Shown: one piece after another, positions 49,372 to 60,802 of the stretch
How the letters are laid out: each line of letters begins with the position of its first letter
How positions within the stretch are numbered: the first letter of the stretch is position 1
DNA from: Paramarasmius palmivorus
Lineage: Eukaryota > Basidiomycota > Agaricomycetes > Agaricales > Marasmiaceae
Reading direction: 5' to 3'
Assembly: GCA_037176845.1 (NCBI GenBank)
Contig: JAYKXP010000039.1
Location: 1 to 64,000, forward strand
Length of the DNA: 64,000 nucleotides
Notes under the pieces: model-generated
What the model was told of the DNA's origin: nothing
Seen by the model: only the letters and a program-made list of their open reading frames with translations
The model's database searches: none
Translations under genes and position numbers: made by a program

Positions 49372-50757
49372 TCAGTCGTTCGAGTTTGAGCAGCTTATTG
49401 CAGCACCTCTCTTGAGCTGCAATAGCTCTTCAGGAGATAGCACGGTGTCGAGACTGTTTACCCATTCCGTCGCGGGTGGTATGGTCACGAAGGGATAATC
49501 GATCGAGTACAGAATTCGATCCAGTCCAATGGCTTGCTTGTGTAGTAGTAAGATGTCGGTAGCGAAATTACCCGACGTCGTCTCGAAGAAGTTGGTTTGC
49601 CAATAAGAGGATACATTGCGAAGCATTGGCATGCCTTGCGGTACCTGGCGTGCAAGTTCTGTGGGGGTTTTTAGTATTCCGAGCAACTTAGGTGCAACCA
49701 AAGGGCTCACGATCGTCGATACGAGTGAGGTCCGAAGGAATGCGCTCTCCCAAGTGACCCGATATAACCTTCAAGGTCGGGAAACGACTAGCAGATCAAG
49801 TCAGCACCGTGCGTTGTTCGATTGAATCCACTCACTCAAATACCCCGTTTGTGGCGAGCCCCAACAAATGGGTCGACAGGGTAGCCGCGAATTCCTGGCC
49901 CGGGCCAGAGAGCCAACGAGCGTGTCCGTATAACATATCGTGAACCGTAGGGACGTTCCCGCGCGGATGGAAATAGACTGGGACATCTAAATCCGTCACC
50001 ATTTTCCAGAAAACATCGTACTCCGGCTGATCATAGAACAGCAGCGTGTCTACGAAATGCCTATTCAGTGAAAGTACAGCGTTCATGAAGAGGCTGAATC
50101 ACTGTTATCACTCCCGGATTGCTGATAGTCGTTGACCAAAGCACCCAAGAAGCCTAGTTCCTTTACGGTGCGGTTGAGTTCCTGAGCAGCGATAGAGGCA
50201 TTGTGCATTGAGAGCGCCGCGAATGCTCCAAATCTAAGTGTGTTGTTTGATATTGATGATGCCAGTACATTGTTTACGTGGATGGCCATAGCTGCGGCTT
50301 CGTCTGGGTCGGATATACCTTGAATACACGGATTAGCACAGGAAAGGACCATCTATGTAGTCAAGGATTAGAGGTGCCAAACAACGAAACCGGAGAAATC
50401 TACTTACAAAGTCGATGCCATTGTCATTCATCTGGGTTAGCCTTTGATTATGAATGTCAAGTAAATTGGCACTGAGTTCGGCGGAGGTTTGTCCTAGAGA
50501 GACACTATCAGAACAGATCCCACTTTTCGTCACAAGAGAGAAACCGCACCTACGGGAGGAGTGGTGCTATGAAGGAGCAAGCTTAGGCGGTGAATGGTAT
50601 AAAGGCTGTTTACGACTCACCCTCGATTCAGAAGTTCAGGGATCGTCCATGCTTCTTCGAAAACGATCGTCCCTGTTCCAGTATTATTCCATTTCCTAGC
50701 ACTGCAGCCAAAGGCGAGGTATGAAACTGATAACAAGCGAATGCTGAGAGTCTTCAT
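49372..50757 (-). CDS. Secreted amidohydrolase, 2,3-dihydroxybenzoate-decarboxylase-like (copy A)
   Basis: Member of the amidohydrolase 2 / ACMSD-related family, which includes non-oxidative aromatic decarboxylases. MKTLSIRLLSVSYLAFGCSA is a likely signal peptide. Metal-site features: Glu in GTIVFEEAWTIPEL, His in VPVYFHPRG, His in VISGHLGERIPSD and Asp in LYSIDYPF. The N-terminal motif is E-E-A rather than E-E-H, as in fungal 2,3-dihydroxybenzoate decarboxylases. Exon 2 is only 17 nt (TTPPV). Further exons give QTSAELSANLLDIHNQRL, MVLSCANPCIQGISDPDEAA, ELNRTVKELGFLGALVNDYQ and MLRNVSSYWQTNFFETTSGN. The last few codons differ in frame from copy B. A minus-strand TATATAG lies about 55 bases upstream. 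Confidence 0.82.
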
Positions 50758-51548
50758 TGCGGGCCCGGTGCGAGTACGAGAGTTGGATTCCTTGAAGAGT
50801 AGTCGATACTATATACCACCGTGCCTTCACAGCTTTCTTCTCCAATAGAAAAGGAACGTGTCACCAAAAATAAATTTCCAGTGATCATGAGGACTGAGTC
50901 TGGGGGCGCGAGTTCCCACCTAGGAAGCGAAGTTGAATTAAAACGTCCGCTGGAAAAAGTAAAAGAGCCTGGGTCTGCCTTCCTGAGTATGAGTTGCATG
51001 AATACTTGGCGAAGCCGTACGGGTCCTACACGGAGGTGCTTGGACTACTGATGCAGATGACTGGTACTCCTTGGGCTTCTACGCTTAGCTTCTGCCGACA
51101 GTGGGGCTTCAGTAGAGAGGGTGCCATCTTCGAGTGGTATAGCTAGAAATTTTCAAAATGGGCCAGAACTGCAGAATGAATCGCTGCACGCACACTTCTT
51201 TCAACTTTGACTGTTCCATTGAACGCTGATCACAACCATGCACCCACTTCCTCCTTTGACCGTGTTTCTTCGGGTTCCTATAGTTGCTATACCATGTTAT
51301 TCCGCACATGGCCCATTCGAGCGAGGAAGTTCGATTCTCCAGTCGGCAAATGTCAAGTGTGGTGGATGTATTGGGGAAGGTGTGCTAGTCGCGATCGATG
51401 GGCGCTTACATATACTCAGCGCTTCTCATTCTGGACTCATTCTTAATCGCAGAAAAAAAGATGTTGGCATTGAATAAACTAAATGATACGCTTGCTCTGG
51501 ACGTTACCGAAATGATTGGGTACTACGCTACATTATTATGCCGAATAA
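50758..51548. other. Intergenic stretch
   Basis: Upstream region of amidohydrolase copy A and downstream region of the DUF7888-like gene. Only short unassigned frames are present. Confidence 0.4.
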
Positions 51549-52649
51549 CTAGGGCGCAGAGAAGGTGAGATGTTTGTCGTCCCGGACAAAGTTTCCTCCG
51601 AAGGCCCACTACGATACAAAAAGGTCATTGTGAGGCACGGAAGTTGAAAAAAACCTGGAGCTTACGTTTATAAAGCCGCCATCGCCCTCGAGCACAAACT
51701 CGCCAGCTTTCGCTACATAGATTTCATATCTTGAGAATGCTCAACATTAGACAGAGGTCAAGTGTTTATAAGAATCGAAACTTACCCAATAGTGCCCCCA
51801 AGCTAGTCAAATGAAAATTGCTGTCAATTGCGGTATACAGGACGGTCAACTTCAACTTCAACATACCTTGACGTCAAACTCTTGGTGCTAGATATCCGAG
51901 TATTAACGATTAGGCGAGCAATAGAAGACCCAGAACTCACTCGATGTGCCCAATCAACGCCTTGTTCACCTTCCCAGTTCGCAGTATGCTTTGGATGGAC
52001 AATTACAACATTACTGGTTCACAAAAGTCTGTCAGTTTTGAACTGAGGCCAGAGATCTTTACGTACTAGTCCGGGTGCTCAGCTAGGGATCGAGCAACAG
52101 TCTCTTGTGTAAATCTTCCCCGGTTCTACGTGCAGTGCAGATCAGTCAAAGAGCTGACACTTCCATAGCGAAATCAGCCTCTAGACACGAACCTCGTCAT
52201 CGTCTGCTGCTAATTCTGTCAAGAAATCGATGCCGAATTGTGCGACTTGGGCAACCACCTCCACAACTGCTAATGGACCCTGTCGTGCCTTTAGGAAAAT
52301 GCATTAGTGTTCACTCAGCTATCGTTCCCAGTAGGTTTGTTTACCTCTAAGGTCTCATTCACAGGTGCGGGTGGCGGCGGCGGAGGAGGAGGGGGAGCAG
52401 CATTGCCAGCCTGGGATGCAGCACTCCCTGCCTCAGTGATAGTCCCCACGACATCGATGCCTGTTGCAGCCTTGTCGAATGTTCCTGGAAACATGTCTCA
52501 GACGGGAGCAGCAACGTACAGACGCTCGACGAACCTGAAGAACTGGTTTTGGAAGTTTGCTGAGGTTTTTGAGGTCGAATACGACCGCGAATCGGGATGG
52601 CAGAAACAGAAGCCAAGATGGAGAGAGCGAAGATGGCGCCGAACTTCAT
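51549..52649 (-). CDS. Secreted DUF7888-like protein
   Basis: Begins MKFGAIFALSILASVSAIPI, a clear signal peptide, followed by a basic Pro/Gln/Ser stretch. An intron from GTTCGT (52534) to CCAG (52485) joins to TFDKAATGIDVVGTITEAGS, then a run of nine prolines. The mature domain reads ARQGPLAVVEVVAQVAQFGI, FLTELAADDDENRGRFTQET, YNVVIVHPKHTANWEGEQGV, a GGTIGYEIYVAKAGEFVLEG block and GDGGFINWAFGGNFV. This pattern matches small secreted fungal proteins I associate with DUF7888, of unknown function. At least six short introns are needed. TATAAAG sits about 165 bases before the ATG. The proline run falls in one exon and could be length-variable. Confidence 0.68.
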
Positions 52650-53632
52650 TTTTGTCGTCAAGTACAAGATGTCGATAGCGATATGCTGGTAGTTGGTTAT
52701 GACGCGTAGACCAGAGAGTGCGCTCAGCGCGGTGTGGGATTAGATAGAGACTGAGGAGAAGGAATGAAGAGTTGAAGACTTGCTTGCAGATCGACCCTTC
52801 CATGCTCTCTTCTTTATACTGTTCTGTTCTTCTACGTACATTAACTCAACTCTAACCCCAAAAACGCGACCAGCCGGGTAATATTTCGCCGCTACCCTCC
52901 ATCTTGACCCTCGAATAGCGCGATGCGTCTTGGGATATCCCTCAAACTAGATGTAGCTCCAAGATCTGACCAGAACGTGATGCTAGGTCAGTGGGATAAC
53001 ATTTGAGCACATTTCAACGCACCCTGTATCACTAACGAAGCTGGCCAAAGGCATCCCTCCATGATCTATCATACAGCATTATACAGCTCTGTGGAAGAGG
53101 TCTATACCGGTCAATTGTGGCCACAACTCGGATCGTGATGAAAAAATGCGAGCCGCCCGGTACTTCTTGAGGCGATCCCTAGGTTTCAAGGTGACAGATC
53201 CATCATTTTGGCTTCCAAAGATCATATCGTCTCATCTGTTTTGGGATTTACGGGGAGGTAAGTATGGTTTCATGGCTGATGTCAAGCTGACTAGCTGGCA
53301 GTGGGCACTGTGACCTGTCAGGTTTGAGACTTTGAAGAACAACGGTCGTCGAACTCGCGAATTTCCATCTGCAAGTATGTGATTCCTTTGAATTCAGAAT
53401 CTAAGAATCAATGTTGGGCCTCAGCTGAGATCTGGGAGACGACTGTACCTTGTGAGCATATTCTGAACAAAGAGAAGGAGATAAGATTGATTAGTATGTT
53501 ATCTTCCGAGTCGCTGCTTACATCAGCCCCTTATCTCTCCAGTTTGGTCGATGAGTCACTTGGAACAGAACTACCACCAGCAGCGCCCCAGTGTGCGCTC
53601 GAACTCCTTAGACTCAGATTTTCACTTGTTTT
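52650..53632. other. Divergent intergenic stretch
   Basis: Lies between the starts of the DUF7888-like gene (minus) and the F-box/WD40 gene (plus). Frames inside, such as 53379-53684, are unassigned. Presumably holds two promoters. Confidence 0.4.
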
Positions 53633-56225
53633 ATGCCCAATAGGCCCACTAAAGCTTCTCCAAAAATCGATTCTCAGACAGTAGCTTTTAACCAAGATCA
53701 ACCGGAATTCAACCAATATGGGCTTAATCGCATTCCAGCAGAGAACCTCACCAATATCACCGCTTACCTCGACCCGGAAAGCCTTTTCGCACTCTCAGAG
53801 GTGAACAAGCTTCTCCATGAGCATGTGCAGGACGACCACACCTGGCGAAGAGCGTTTTTACTCAACTTTTTAGGCATCGGGCCTGAAAGTGATTTGGGTG
53901 GATCTTCAGGCCTGATGCTTAGGAGATCCGAGTCATCGTGGGCGAGGGAATATGTGACTCGATCTAATCTTATAAGGTGAGGATATCTCTTCTCTGAAGA
54001 TGACATTGGATCACAAACGCTCGTTATAGACGCTGGCAATCACTCCGCAAGTCGACGATTAAGTTATGTGCCGGTCCACTCACCCATTTCGGAAATCCAT
54101 CTCCTGGCCACCCCAGCCAACTCACTGCTTTGCTCCTCCCTTCAGTATGGCATCGTTTCTCGTTCCGTGTTGTTCACGGGCAAAGTGCTTCGCGGATACC
54201 TCTCTCCTTCTCCATCTGGAACAGGCTTGGGCATTGGAAACCCCAATGCGGAATTCGCTCCCAATGTTTCTGCCTGCTCAATCACCTCGGGATGGTGGCA
54301 CGGTAAGGATTGTATGGGGGATTTCGGAATGGAGAGGTTGCCATCATGACCGCCGCAAAGACTATGGATACTAGGCCCGCGGCCAAGTTGGTTCGATGCG
54401 GTGTCCAGGACCAGCATGATGGAGAGGTGCTACAGGCCGTCTGGGATGAGACTGGAGCTTTTTTTTGCTCTATAGCCAAGGATGGTAGGGCAAAAGTCTG
54501 GGATCCGAAGACCGCTCAGTGCCTTTGGACTTCCGAATATCTCATCCCCGATATTCCTACCAAGGTTTATGTTGCCGCAAGCCATGGAATGCGTCGCCGT
54601 CGCTATGCAAAGTGGCGACATATATGTATGGACTGGCCTGGAGTTCTCGCGCCACGAGTCTGAGCCCGTCCAAGGGTACGAAGGTCAGGATCCCATGCCT
54701 TGTTCAACCCACATCGGACCAGACATTCACTTCCGTGATAACCTCGCTGCACCTAGATGCTCAGAGTGATCGGAATGTCACTATTCTTGTCGCATACGAA
54801 GGTCAACTGGCATTCTTTTCGGTTGGCCTCCATGCAAGGAACTCTCAGTTTGAGGTGTGCAAATATGGTGACTCCGCATTCGTCGGTGCAATCACATCTA
54901 TACTCCCATGCCACTCTCGCAAGGCTGAAGAGCATCCTTTCGTCATCGCTGGTAGTCAGCTGGGTTGGGTCAGCTTATACCCTTATCCGAGGTCGGGCGG
55001 ACCAAGTACGGTCTCTCCACTTCGCAAATTTGAAGCCCATTCGGATCTTTCGAGCGTCACTGCGCTAGCATGGAATGGCATTACCCTTGTCACTGGATCG
55101 GCTAACGGATCGACTAGCGTATTCGATGCCTACACCTTCGAAAGGCTCAGGACGTTCGGCACACCCATTCCGAGGCCTCGTGGAGGCAACACTCCAGATC
55201 GAGTCGAAGGCGTCAAGCAAATAGTACTCAGCCCTGAAAAGGATGCGTTGGCCATCTCAGTTGGTGATAGGGTCATGGGATTTAAGGCAGACTTTGTGCC
55301 CAAGGATAAGGTGACCAAGAAGGTTGGCAAGAAGAAGGCGCGAGGTACAATCACCGCCAAAGGTAATGGTGAGTGCTAAATCCAATCATCAGCACACTTT
55401 GAACAGCAAGTTGATCGTACATGCACAGAACAACATGCACTCAAGCAACTCATCTCAGATTCACTTTTTGAGCATGATAAGGAATCTGAGTATCGCCGGC
55501 GGATGTACGGAACAGAGCGGCAGCAGCGGGAAAACCTGGAAAGGCTCGGATTGAATGAGGTTGAAGCTGTTGAATATGTTCTTCATGCTTAGCAGAGACG
55601 AGGCCTTGGAAAGGGGGCGAGTGCAAAACGGTAATGCTATGGTAGACGAAGACGTTTTCGAGGAGATTTCGACTTTCTCCAGTCGGAGACAGACCACTCC
55701 GTACCAACGGTTCGTCGTCTCCCATGTCTTCTCGGACACCGAGCTCTGGATCCTTATCCATGTCGTCACCACCAAAATCAGCGTTGCTTAGTACAACACC
55801 GAGCCGGCCGATTTACTCGCCTCCACGATGTTCGCCGTCGTCTTCCAACGAAAAGGTCCAGGTATCACCTAGGTTCAGGGAGGAGCCACGAGAAGCTGGG
55901 TGGGGTGAGCCTTCTGGAACTAGCTCGATCTCGGCGTCGTTGTCATCCATTAGCTCCTCTATATCGAAGGCCGGTGAAACACACTTTCCCCCAATTACAC
56001 CACCAACCGGCGTTTCGCCCGATATTCCTAGCTCCAGCCGACGGTCCTCAGCGGGTGCCTGGAGAGGTTCACCTTCCCCATCAGCATCGAGAGGTGCCTG
56101 GGGTGTTAACAGGATGACGGAATCAGGGTAGGCAAGCCTGGAGTGGAGACGATGAAGATGAAGACTTGAAACTTGCGATTCAGTTGAGTTTAGAGGAAGC
56201 GCGTCTTCGGGGTGAGGTTGTATGA
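53633..56225 (+). CDS. F-box/WD40 protein with C-terminal UIM (Ufo1/Pof10-like), frame breaks
   Basis: Substrate adaptor of an SCF ubiquitin ligase. The F-box is near residues 25-70: GLNRIPAENLTNITAYLDPE then WRRAFLLNFLGIG. Beta-propeller segments follow: LLCSSLQYGIVSRSVLFTGK, DGEVLQAVWDETGAFFCSIA with KDGRAKVWD, ITSLHLDAQSDRNVTILVAY and VTALAWNGITLVTGSANGST. After an intron at 55369 (GTGAGT) comes a helical region (LFEHDKESEYRRRMYGTERQ), a Ser/Pro-rich linker and a ubiquitin-interacting motif, DEDLKLAIQLSLEEARLRG. F-box plus WD40 plus UIM is the Ufo1/Pof10 architecture. Frame shifts are needed near 54060, 54295, 54315, 54590, 55590, 55720 and 56128. I judge these probable sequence errors because motifs persist on both sides. 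Confidence 0.78.
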
Positions 56226-56446
56226 ACATCTCAATTACTATGTCGTAGATCCCTTGGCCATGTTAGACTTCCCTTATGCCGTATGTACTCAGAATGCGTA
56301 TGAATCTCTCCTTTACAAGTTTAGTGCGGGTGTATCTTATCGTCGACGTCATTGATAGGCGGTAGGCGCCCACAAGCGACGGATCCACGCAATCCGGTCC
56401 TCCGAGACTATCATTTCGAGTCAGATCACTCCTGTTTTCTCCCTCC

Positions 56447-57239
56447 ATGTCCAGCGGTCCTCGAAGACGGAAAATAGCAGTTCTAGGATCCCGCTCCGTG
56501 GGTGCGCGAACAAATTTCTTTGTGTCAAATAGCTTCCTAACATGCTCGAACTGGTAGGGAAATCCTCCCTCGTCAAGCAATTTGTTGAGAATCAGTTCAT
56601 CGATTCGTATTATCCTACGATTGAAGTGGCCTACGTCAAAAACATTGTTTATAAGGGAAATGAATTTGTTCTTGAGATTTTTGACACCGCTGGACAGGTG
56701 TGTGTGTGTCTGTTAACTTGTCTCGTTTCTCGAGCTGACAGTGACATACCAGGATGAATACACCCCGATTAACAGTCAGCATGCCATTGGCATACACGGA
56801 TATGTGCTTGTATACTCAATCGCATCTCGAATCAGTTTCGAAATGATCCAGATCATCTACGACAAGATCATCGACTTCACTGGGTTTACTGAAGTGCCAT
56901 GTGTGGTTGTTGGTTCGAAGTCGGACTTGGAGTCAAGGTGCCGTCTTCCGACACCATCACAATCGTCCAAAAATAAACTTTCTCTACAATAGTCGCCAAG
57001 TGGACATACCAGAAGCTCAACGATTGGCACAGTCGATAAAGGCTGCTTGGGTAGAAGTCAGTTCGAAAAATGACATCAACGTCGGTGAGCACCCTCTGTT
57101 GCTTTGCACGTCATTGCTGGTTCCCAAAGAAACTCTCCATATCTCAGGTCGGGCCTTCGAGCTTTGCGTGCACGAAATCGAAAGGCGCAACGCACCTAAT
57201 CAACACGAAGCCAAGACAAGCCGTTGTGTAACGATGTAA
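56447..57239 (+). CDS. rhb1: Rheb-type small GTPase
   Basis: Ras-family switch that activates TORC1 and links nutrient state to growth. Five exons: 56447-56501, 56558-56697, 56753-56937, 56993-57084 and 57148-57239. G1 is split by intron 1: LGSRSVG then KSSLVKQF. Switch I is SYYPTIEVAYVK, G3 is FDTAGQDEYTPI (split at Gln), G4 sits in VVGSKSDLES (NKxD-type, here SKSD) and G5 in WVEVSSKN. The C-terminus ends SRCVTM, a CaaX box for farnesylation. The ATG at 56447 gives the Rheb-like basic start MSSGPRRRKIAVLG; the later ATG at 56542 falls inside intron 1. Intact. Confidence 0.92.
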
Positions 57240-58238
57240 TGAATTAATTCATGGACAAGATGTATTCATGCAACATGGGCCTCCCGCAATAGCGCTGTAT
57301 CTTTTTATTCATTTAACGTTATTTCTTCTGCCTGGATCGCCCTCCCCATCGCTATAACGACATGTAGCCTAGTATCTAGTCCGGAAAAGACGGGCTGGGG
57401 TTTTTGTAATCATATTGCGCCTCCGGGAGGTTTCCTAAGGCTCAGGTTCAACTGAAATCATGGAAGAACCTCAACGGCAACAGTCATTGCGTACAACACG
57501 AGCTGAATGGCAAGGAACTACGCAAAACTATGAGAACAAGGTGTATCTGCCTTGAGGAGACTGTCTAGCTAAGGGTAACCAAGCCCAAATGTCGCACAAC
57601 TAATCACTAGGCCACTGCCCTCACCTTTGATCAACTCTAGTCCGACTGCTGGTTCGCAGAAAGGCCACAAAGGCCATGAACTGTATTCGGATTGTTGGAT
57701 TGACCAAATGTACAATCTGTAGAGTCACGAGCGGGCACGGTCTGGGGTTGATAGAAACGCACAACACATGTTAGCTGCGTGATTCCAAGTCCCTATGTTC
57801 TTTCGGGAAATTGCAAAAGCAGCTTCTAAGAGCCGGGGAAATGCGGCTGAGCAGTGAACGTGAAACCCAGGTGTTTCCAGTAAATGGGACGGAACACTCG
57901 GTAATGGTCTATTGCACACCGTCTATGTCATTCGAGCAGTAGCAAGAGTTAAGGTATGACACATCGCAGCTTCTGTCTGAGCTCATAGTAACATAGTACA
58001 TTTAGAAGTGGAACTCGCCTAGGACCCTCTAACGGTCGAGGACAATACCTCAAGCTCACCCTGCTTCATTGTCCTGGTGATGGCGTGTCAAACACGAGGA
58101 GTTGATCGCAGGCTGTGAAATGAAATCGCCTTGGACAATGAGTTCATTCACATGAAAGGTTCTGGAAAGGTATTTATAACGTGTTTGAAGGGTCTGGCTG
58201 TCTCCGCATTCTCAACCTCTACTCTTCATCCTCACCGA
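57240..58238. promoter_or_regulatory. Intergenic stretch with a TATA-like element
   Basis: About 1 kb with no assigned gene. TATTTATAAC at 58171-58180 lies roughly 60 bases before the ATG at 58239 and is a likely TATA element for the next gene. Confidence 0.4.
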
Positions 58239-59481
58239 ATGGAAACTATGCTATCAGCTTTCAAACTGAAGCCCTACGATCTCGAGCCTGTTTTCGCATC
58301 CTGGCCAGATGGTCCCAAATTCACCGGAAACCCGAAGAAGGACCCTCCCGTTGAAGAGTGGCTCGCGACGATCAAAGCAGGGTGCGTTGAAAGAAACGTG
58401 CCTCGAGAATATTGGCACAAAGTTGCACAACACTTCATGGGAGAGAAGGCCAAAGCAAGGTGTGTTATCCCTAGTGTGTCTGGAACGGTTGTTCATTGTT
58501 CGATTTCGGTAGATTGGACGAACTAAGAGCCGTAATGGCCAAAGTACATGGCGGAAACTATCGTTGGAGCTGGGAGAAGTTCAAGATCGCGATGCGAAAC
58601 CTGGGATGTGCGTTGATGTTTCCGCAAGTTTTCGAAAAAAAAAAAGAGCTAACCATTCATACAACAGGGAACATCGAGGACTGCGAAACTGAATCAATCA
58701 AGGTCAAGTCTAAGCCTTCCGGAATGTGGTGGATCCACAGGGACAAGAAAGAAAGGATGGAGCATCCCCCTTCTCCCATTGAGGAGATTCACACACCGGC
58801 GACGGCACCCAGACCAGCACCAAAGAGATCTGATTCGACCTTCTGGTTGTCGAGGAAGCCGACCCTAGAGGCGGACAAAGACATCGAAAAGGCATCAAGT
58901 GTGTCGCACAAACGGTCCACCACTGACTCTTCGACACCATCCCGCCCTAAGCCAACGCGTTCCGCCACTGGTTTATGGCTAGGAAAGAAAGACTCCCACG
59001 ATGCAGTCTTCACAGAAGAGCCTCTACCGATGCAACCACAACGTCCCAATGCGTCTAAATCCAAGTCCGACTCAAAGGTTGTCACCGTCCGCGAGTCTCC
59101 GAAGGCACCAACACCCGTCAGGAAAGAGAGTACCGAAGATGGTGAGTCACTTTTCCTTCCTTCGCTTGCGTTGGATCCGGAATGACAAACGTTCGTATAG
59201 CAGTGACCACAGTGACACATGCGCCGATCTGGCTGATCAATGCCTGCAATGCGCTCGATTTCCTGCAAACCGAGCACCCGAAGGTCATGAGCACTATCAG
59301 TGCCATTTTGATCACCGCGGGAACGTTGCCGACTATCCCAGCTATCAGTGCTGGAGCAGGAGGTGCCTTGCTAGCTTCTGGAGCGGCACAAGCCGCGGGA
59401 GCTATTGCAGTAGGTGTTGGGAGCTGGCTCAAGGCGCAGCAGGAAGCGAGGTCCGGACCTCCGACGCCACCAGAGAAGTAG
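58239..59481 (+). CDS. Lineage-restricted protein with hydrophobic C-terminus
   Basis: No known family recognised. The N-terminal 100 residues (MLSAFKLKPYDLEPVFASWP, VEEWLATIKAGCVERNVPRE, YWHKVAQHFMGEKAKAR) are helical and charged. A second exon continues LDELRAVMAKVHGGNYRWSW. A long Ser/Pro/Lys-rich region holds repeated S-x-(T/G)-(F/L)-W-L motifs: DSTFWLSRKP, SATGLWLGKK and earlier SGMWWIHRDK. The last exon is different: APIWLINACNALDFLQ then a Gly/Ala-rich hydrophobic stretch (TIPAISAGAGGALLASGAAQ) suited to membrane association, ending PTPPEK. Introns: GTGTGT...GGTAG, GTGCGT...CAACAG (with an A11 run) and GTGAGT...TATAG. The start was chosen over 58131 because the TATA element would otherwise be coding. 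Confidence 0.65.
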
Positions 59482-59611
59482 ATCATGAATCGGTTGTATG
59501 TAGATCTTCGTTGGGCGACTCGGAAGTATTAGGGGTATTAATGGACGATATTTAATCTTGTAACATAGTACTTGTTCAGCGAACGTCAATCAAATGTAGA
59601 CCAGGACTTCG

Positions 59612-60802
59612 TCATAGTAAGCGCGAGAGGATTTGGCCGTTAAGTTCGGGTATTTTGCCATCTGGTATGGATAGTCCGTCAACGGACAGGCCAGGCTCTG
59701 CGATCTTGGAGTCGAGTTCAATTCCTGAATGGTTACAGAGTTGAACGAAGTCATGAGGCAACGGTGCTTGTATTCCGAGACGAAATTGTCGTCCATTTTT
59801 GGCGTGACGCTACGCAAGAGAATGTGAGTTTTCATTATACATCGCAAAAGGTTGTTCAAGTTCTCACAATGACTCCAATGAAGGACGAATGTAAAAAGAG
59901 ACGATCCTCGGGGATTGCGAGTGATTGAAGCAGGGACTGTATTTCTTTCTTTGGTCGACTTTGCGAATGCATATTGTCGCCTAGTATTGGAGCTAACAGT
60001 TCTTTCAGTACGCCACGGTGTAATAGAAAATTGGCAGGTTCACGTACTTTGCAGAACCTTCGCTGCATGTACACGGAGTTGATGTTTATGCCCAGTGAGT
60101 AAGCGCAGCCGCAGAAGTGACAGAGGTAGACTTGGCTGATTGTTAGGGAAAGCCCTGGAGTCAGCGAATATGACCATGCCCTAAACAACAGGAACTCACT
60201 GAAGAGCTGAGGAGTTCCCATTTCGTCAGAGACCCTCTACTATCCGTGGGAGCACCCAAACACACTCTACCGTCTCCTGCTACATCTATTGGATTGTTGA
60301 TTGATCCTTGACGCTCGCGAAAAGACTTTTCTCCACCACGGACCAGGGCATAATAAGTCTTCTCTATAGCATGTCGTTGGAATTGCTGGGATAGTTCCCT
60401 TGCCATGTCACGACTGCGAGCGAGAGCCAAACAGCCTGTTGTTCCCTTGGCAGTATGAATTTTTTGAGCCAAATGCGAAGAAATAAGTCAAAACATGCCT
60501 TGTCGAGGCGATGTACAGGATATAGGGTTTCACTCTTGACCGAATCGCTACTTGATACTTGGTCTACGGTGTAAATGGTTTGAGCCATTGAGCAAAAATG
60601 GAAAAACTGAGGACTTGCCTAGCTCGAGTAGCCTGACCTGATCCTCCTGCAACTGGGAACGACCGAGCTGGGTGACCATTCCAGCCTGTTTATCGATGAC
60701 AACCATCCTTCTGTCGATGTAAAGCACGCGCGAGTACGTCAAATGACGCGACGGACTATCTCCCTTGTATGGCTGGCGAAATATGATACGATATGAAGAC
60801 AT
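59612..60802 (-). CDS. RluA-family pseudouridine synthase
   Basis: Converts uridine to pseudouridine in RNA; without an S4 domain it resembles mitochondrial or RPUSD-type enzymes. Begins MSSYRIIFRQPYKGDSPSRH, then VLYIDRRMVVIDKQAGMVTQ. The catalytic loop PVHRLDKGTTGCLALARS has the active Asp and is split after Lys by an intron (60498-60446) starting with GC. Next come FQRHAIEKTYYALVRGGEKS, the substrate motif LLTGHKHQLRVHAAKVL, PILGDNMHSQSRP and a C-terminal FRLGIQAPLPHDFVQLCNHS. The frame ending LSRLL, with stop at 59614-59612, is correct; the longer open frame to 59590 is a shadow. All junctions keep frame. The RNA target cannot be told. Confidence 0.88.

Noticed and set aside
56542..56557. 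ATG at 56542 as start of the Rheb gene
   Set aside because: It lies inside intron 1 after a CTAAC branch site; the upstream exon at 56447 supplies the missing half of the G1 loop.
59590..59859. Longer open frame as the C-terminus of the pseudouridine synthase
   Set aside because: The other frame gives the conserved FRLGIQAPLPHDFVQLC block and stops at 59612.
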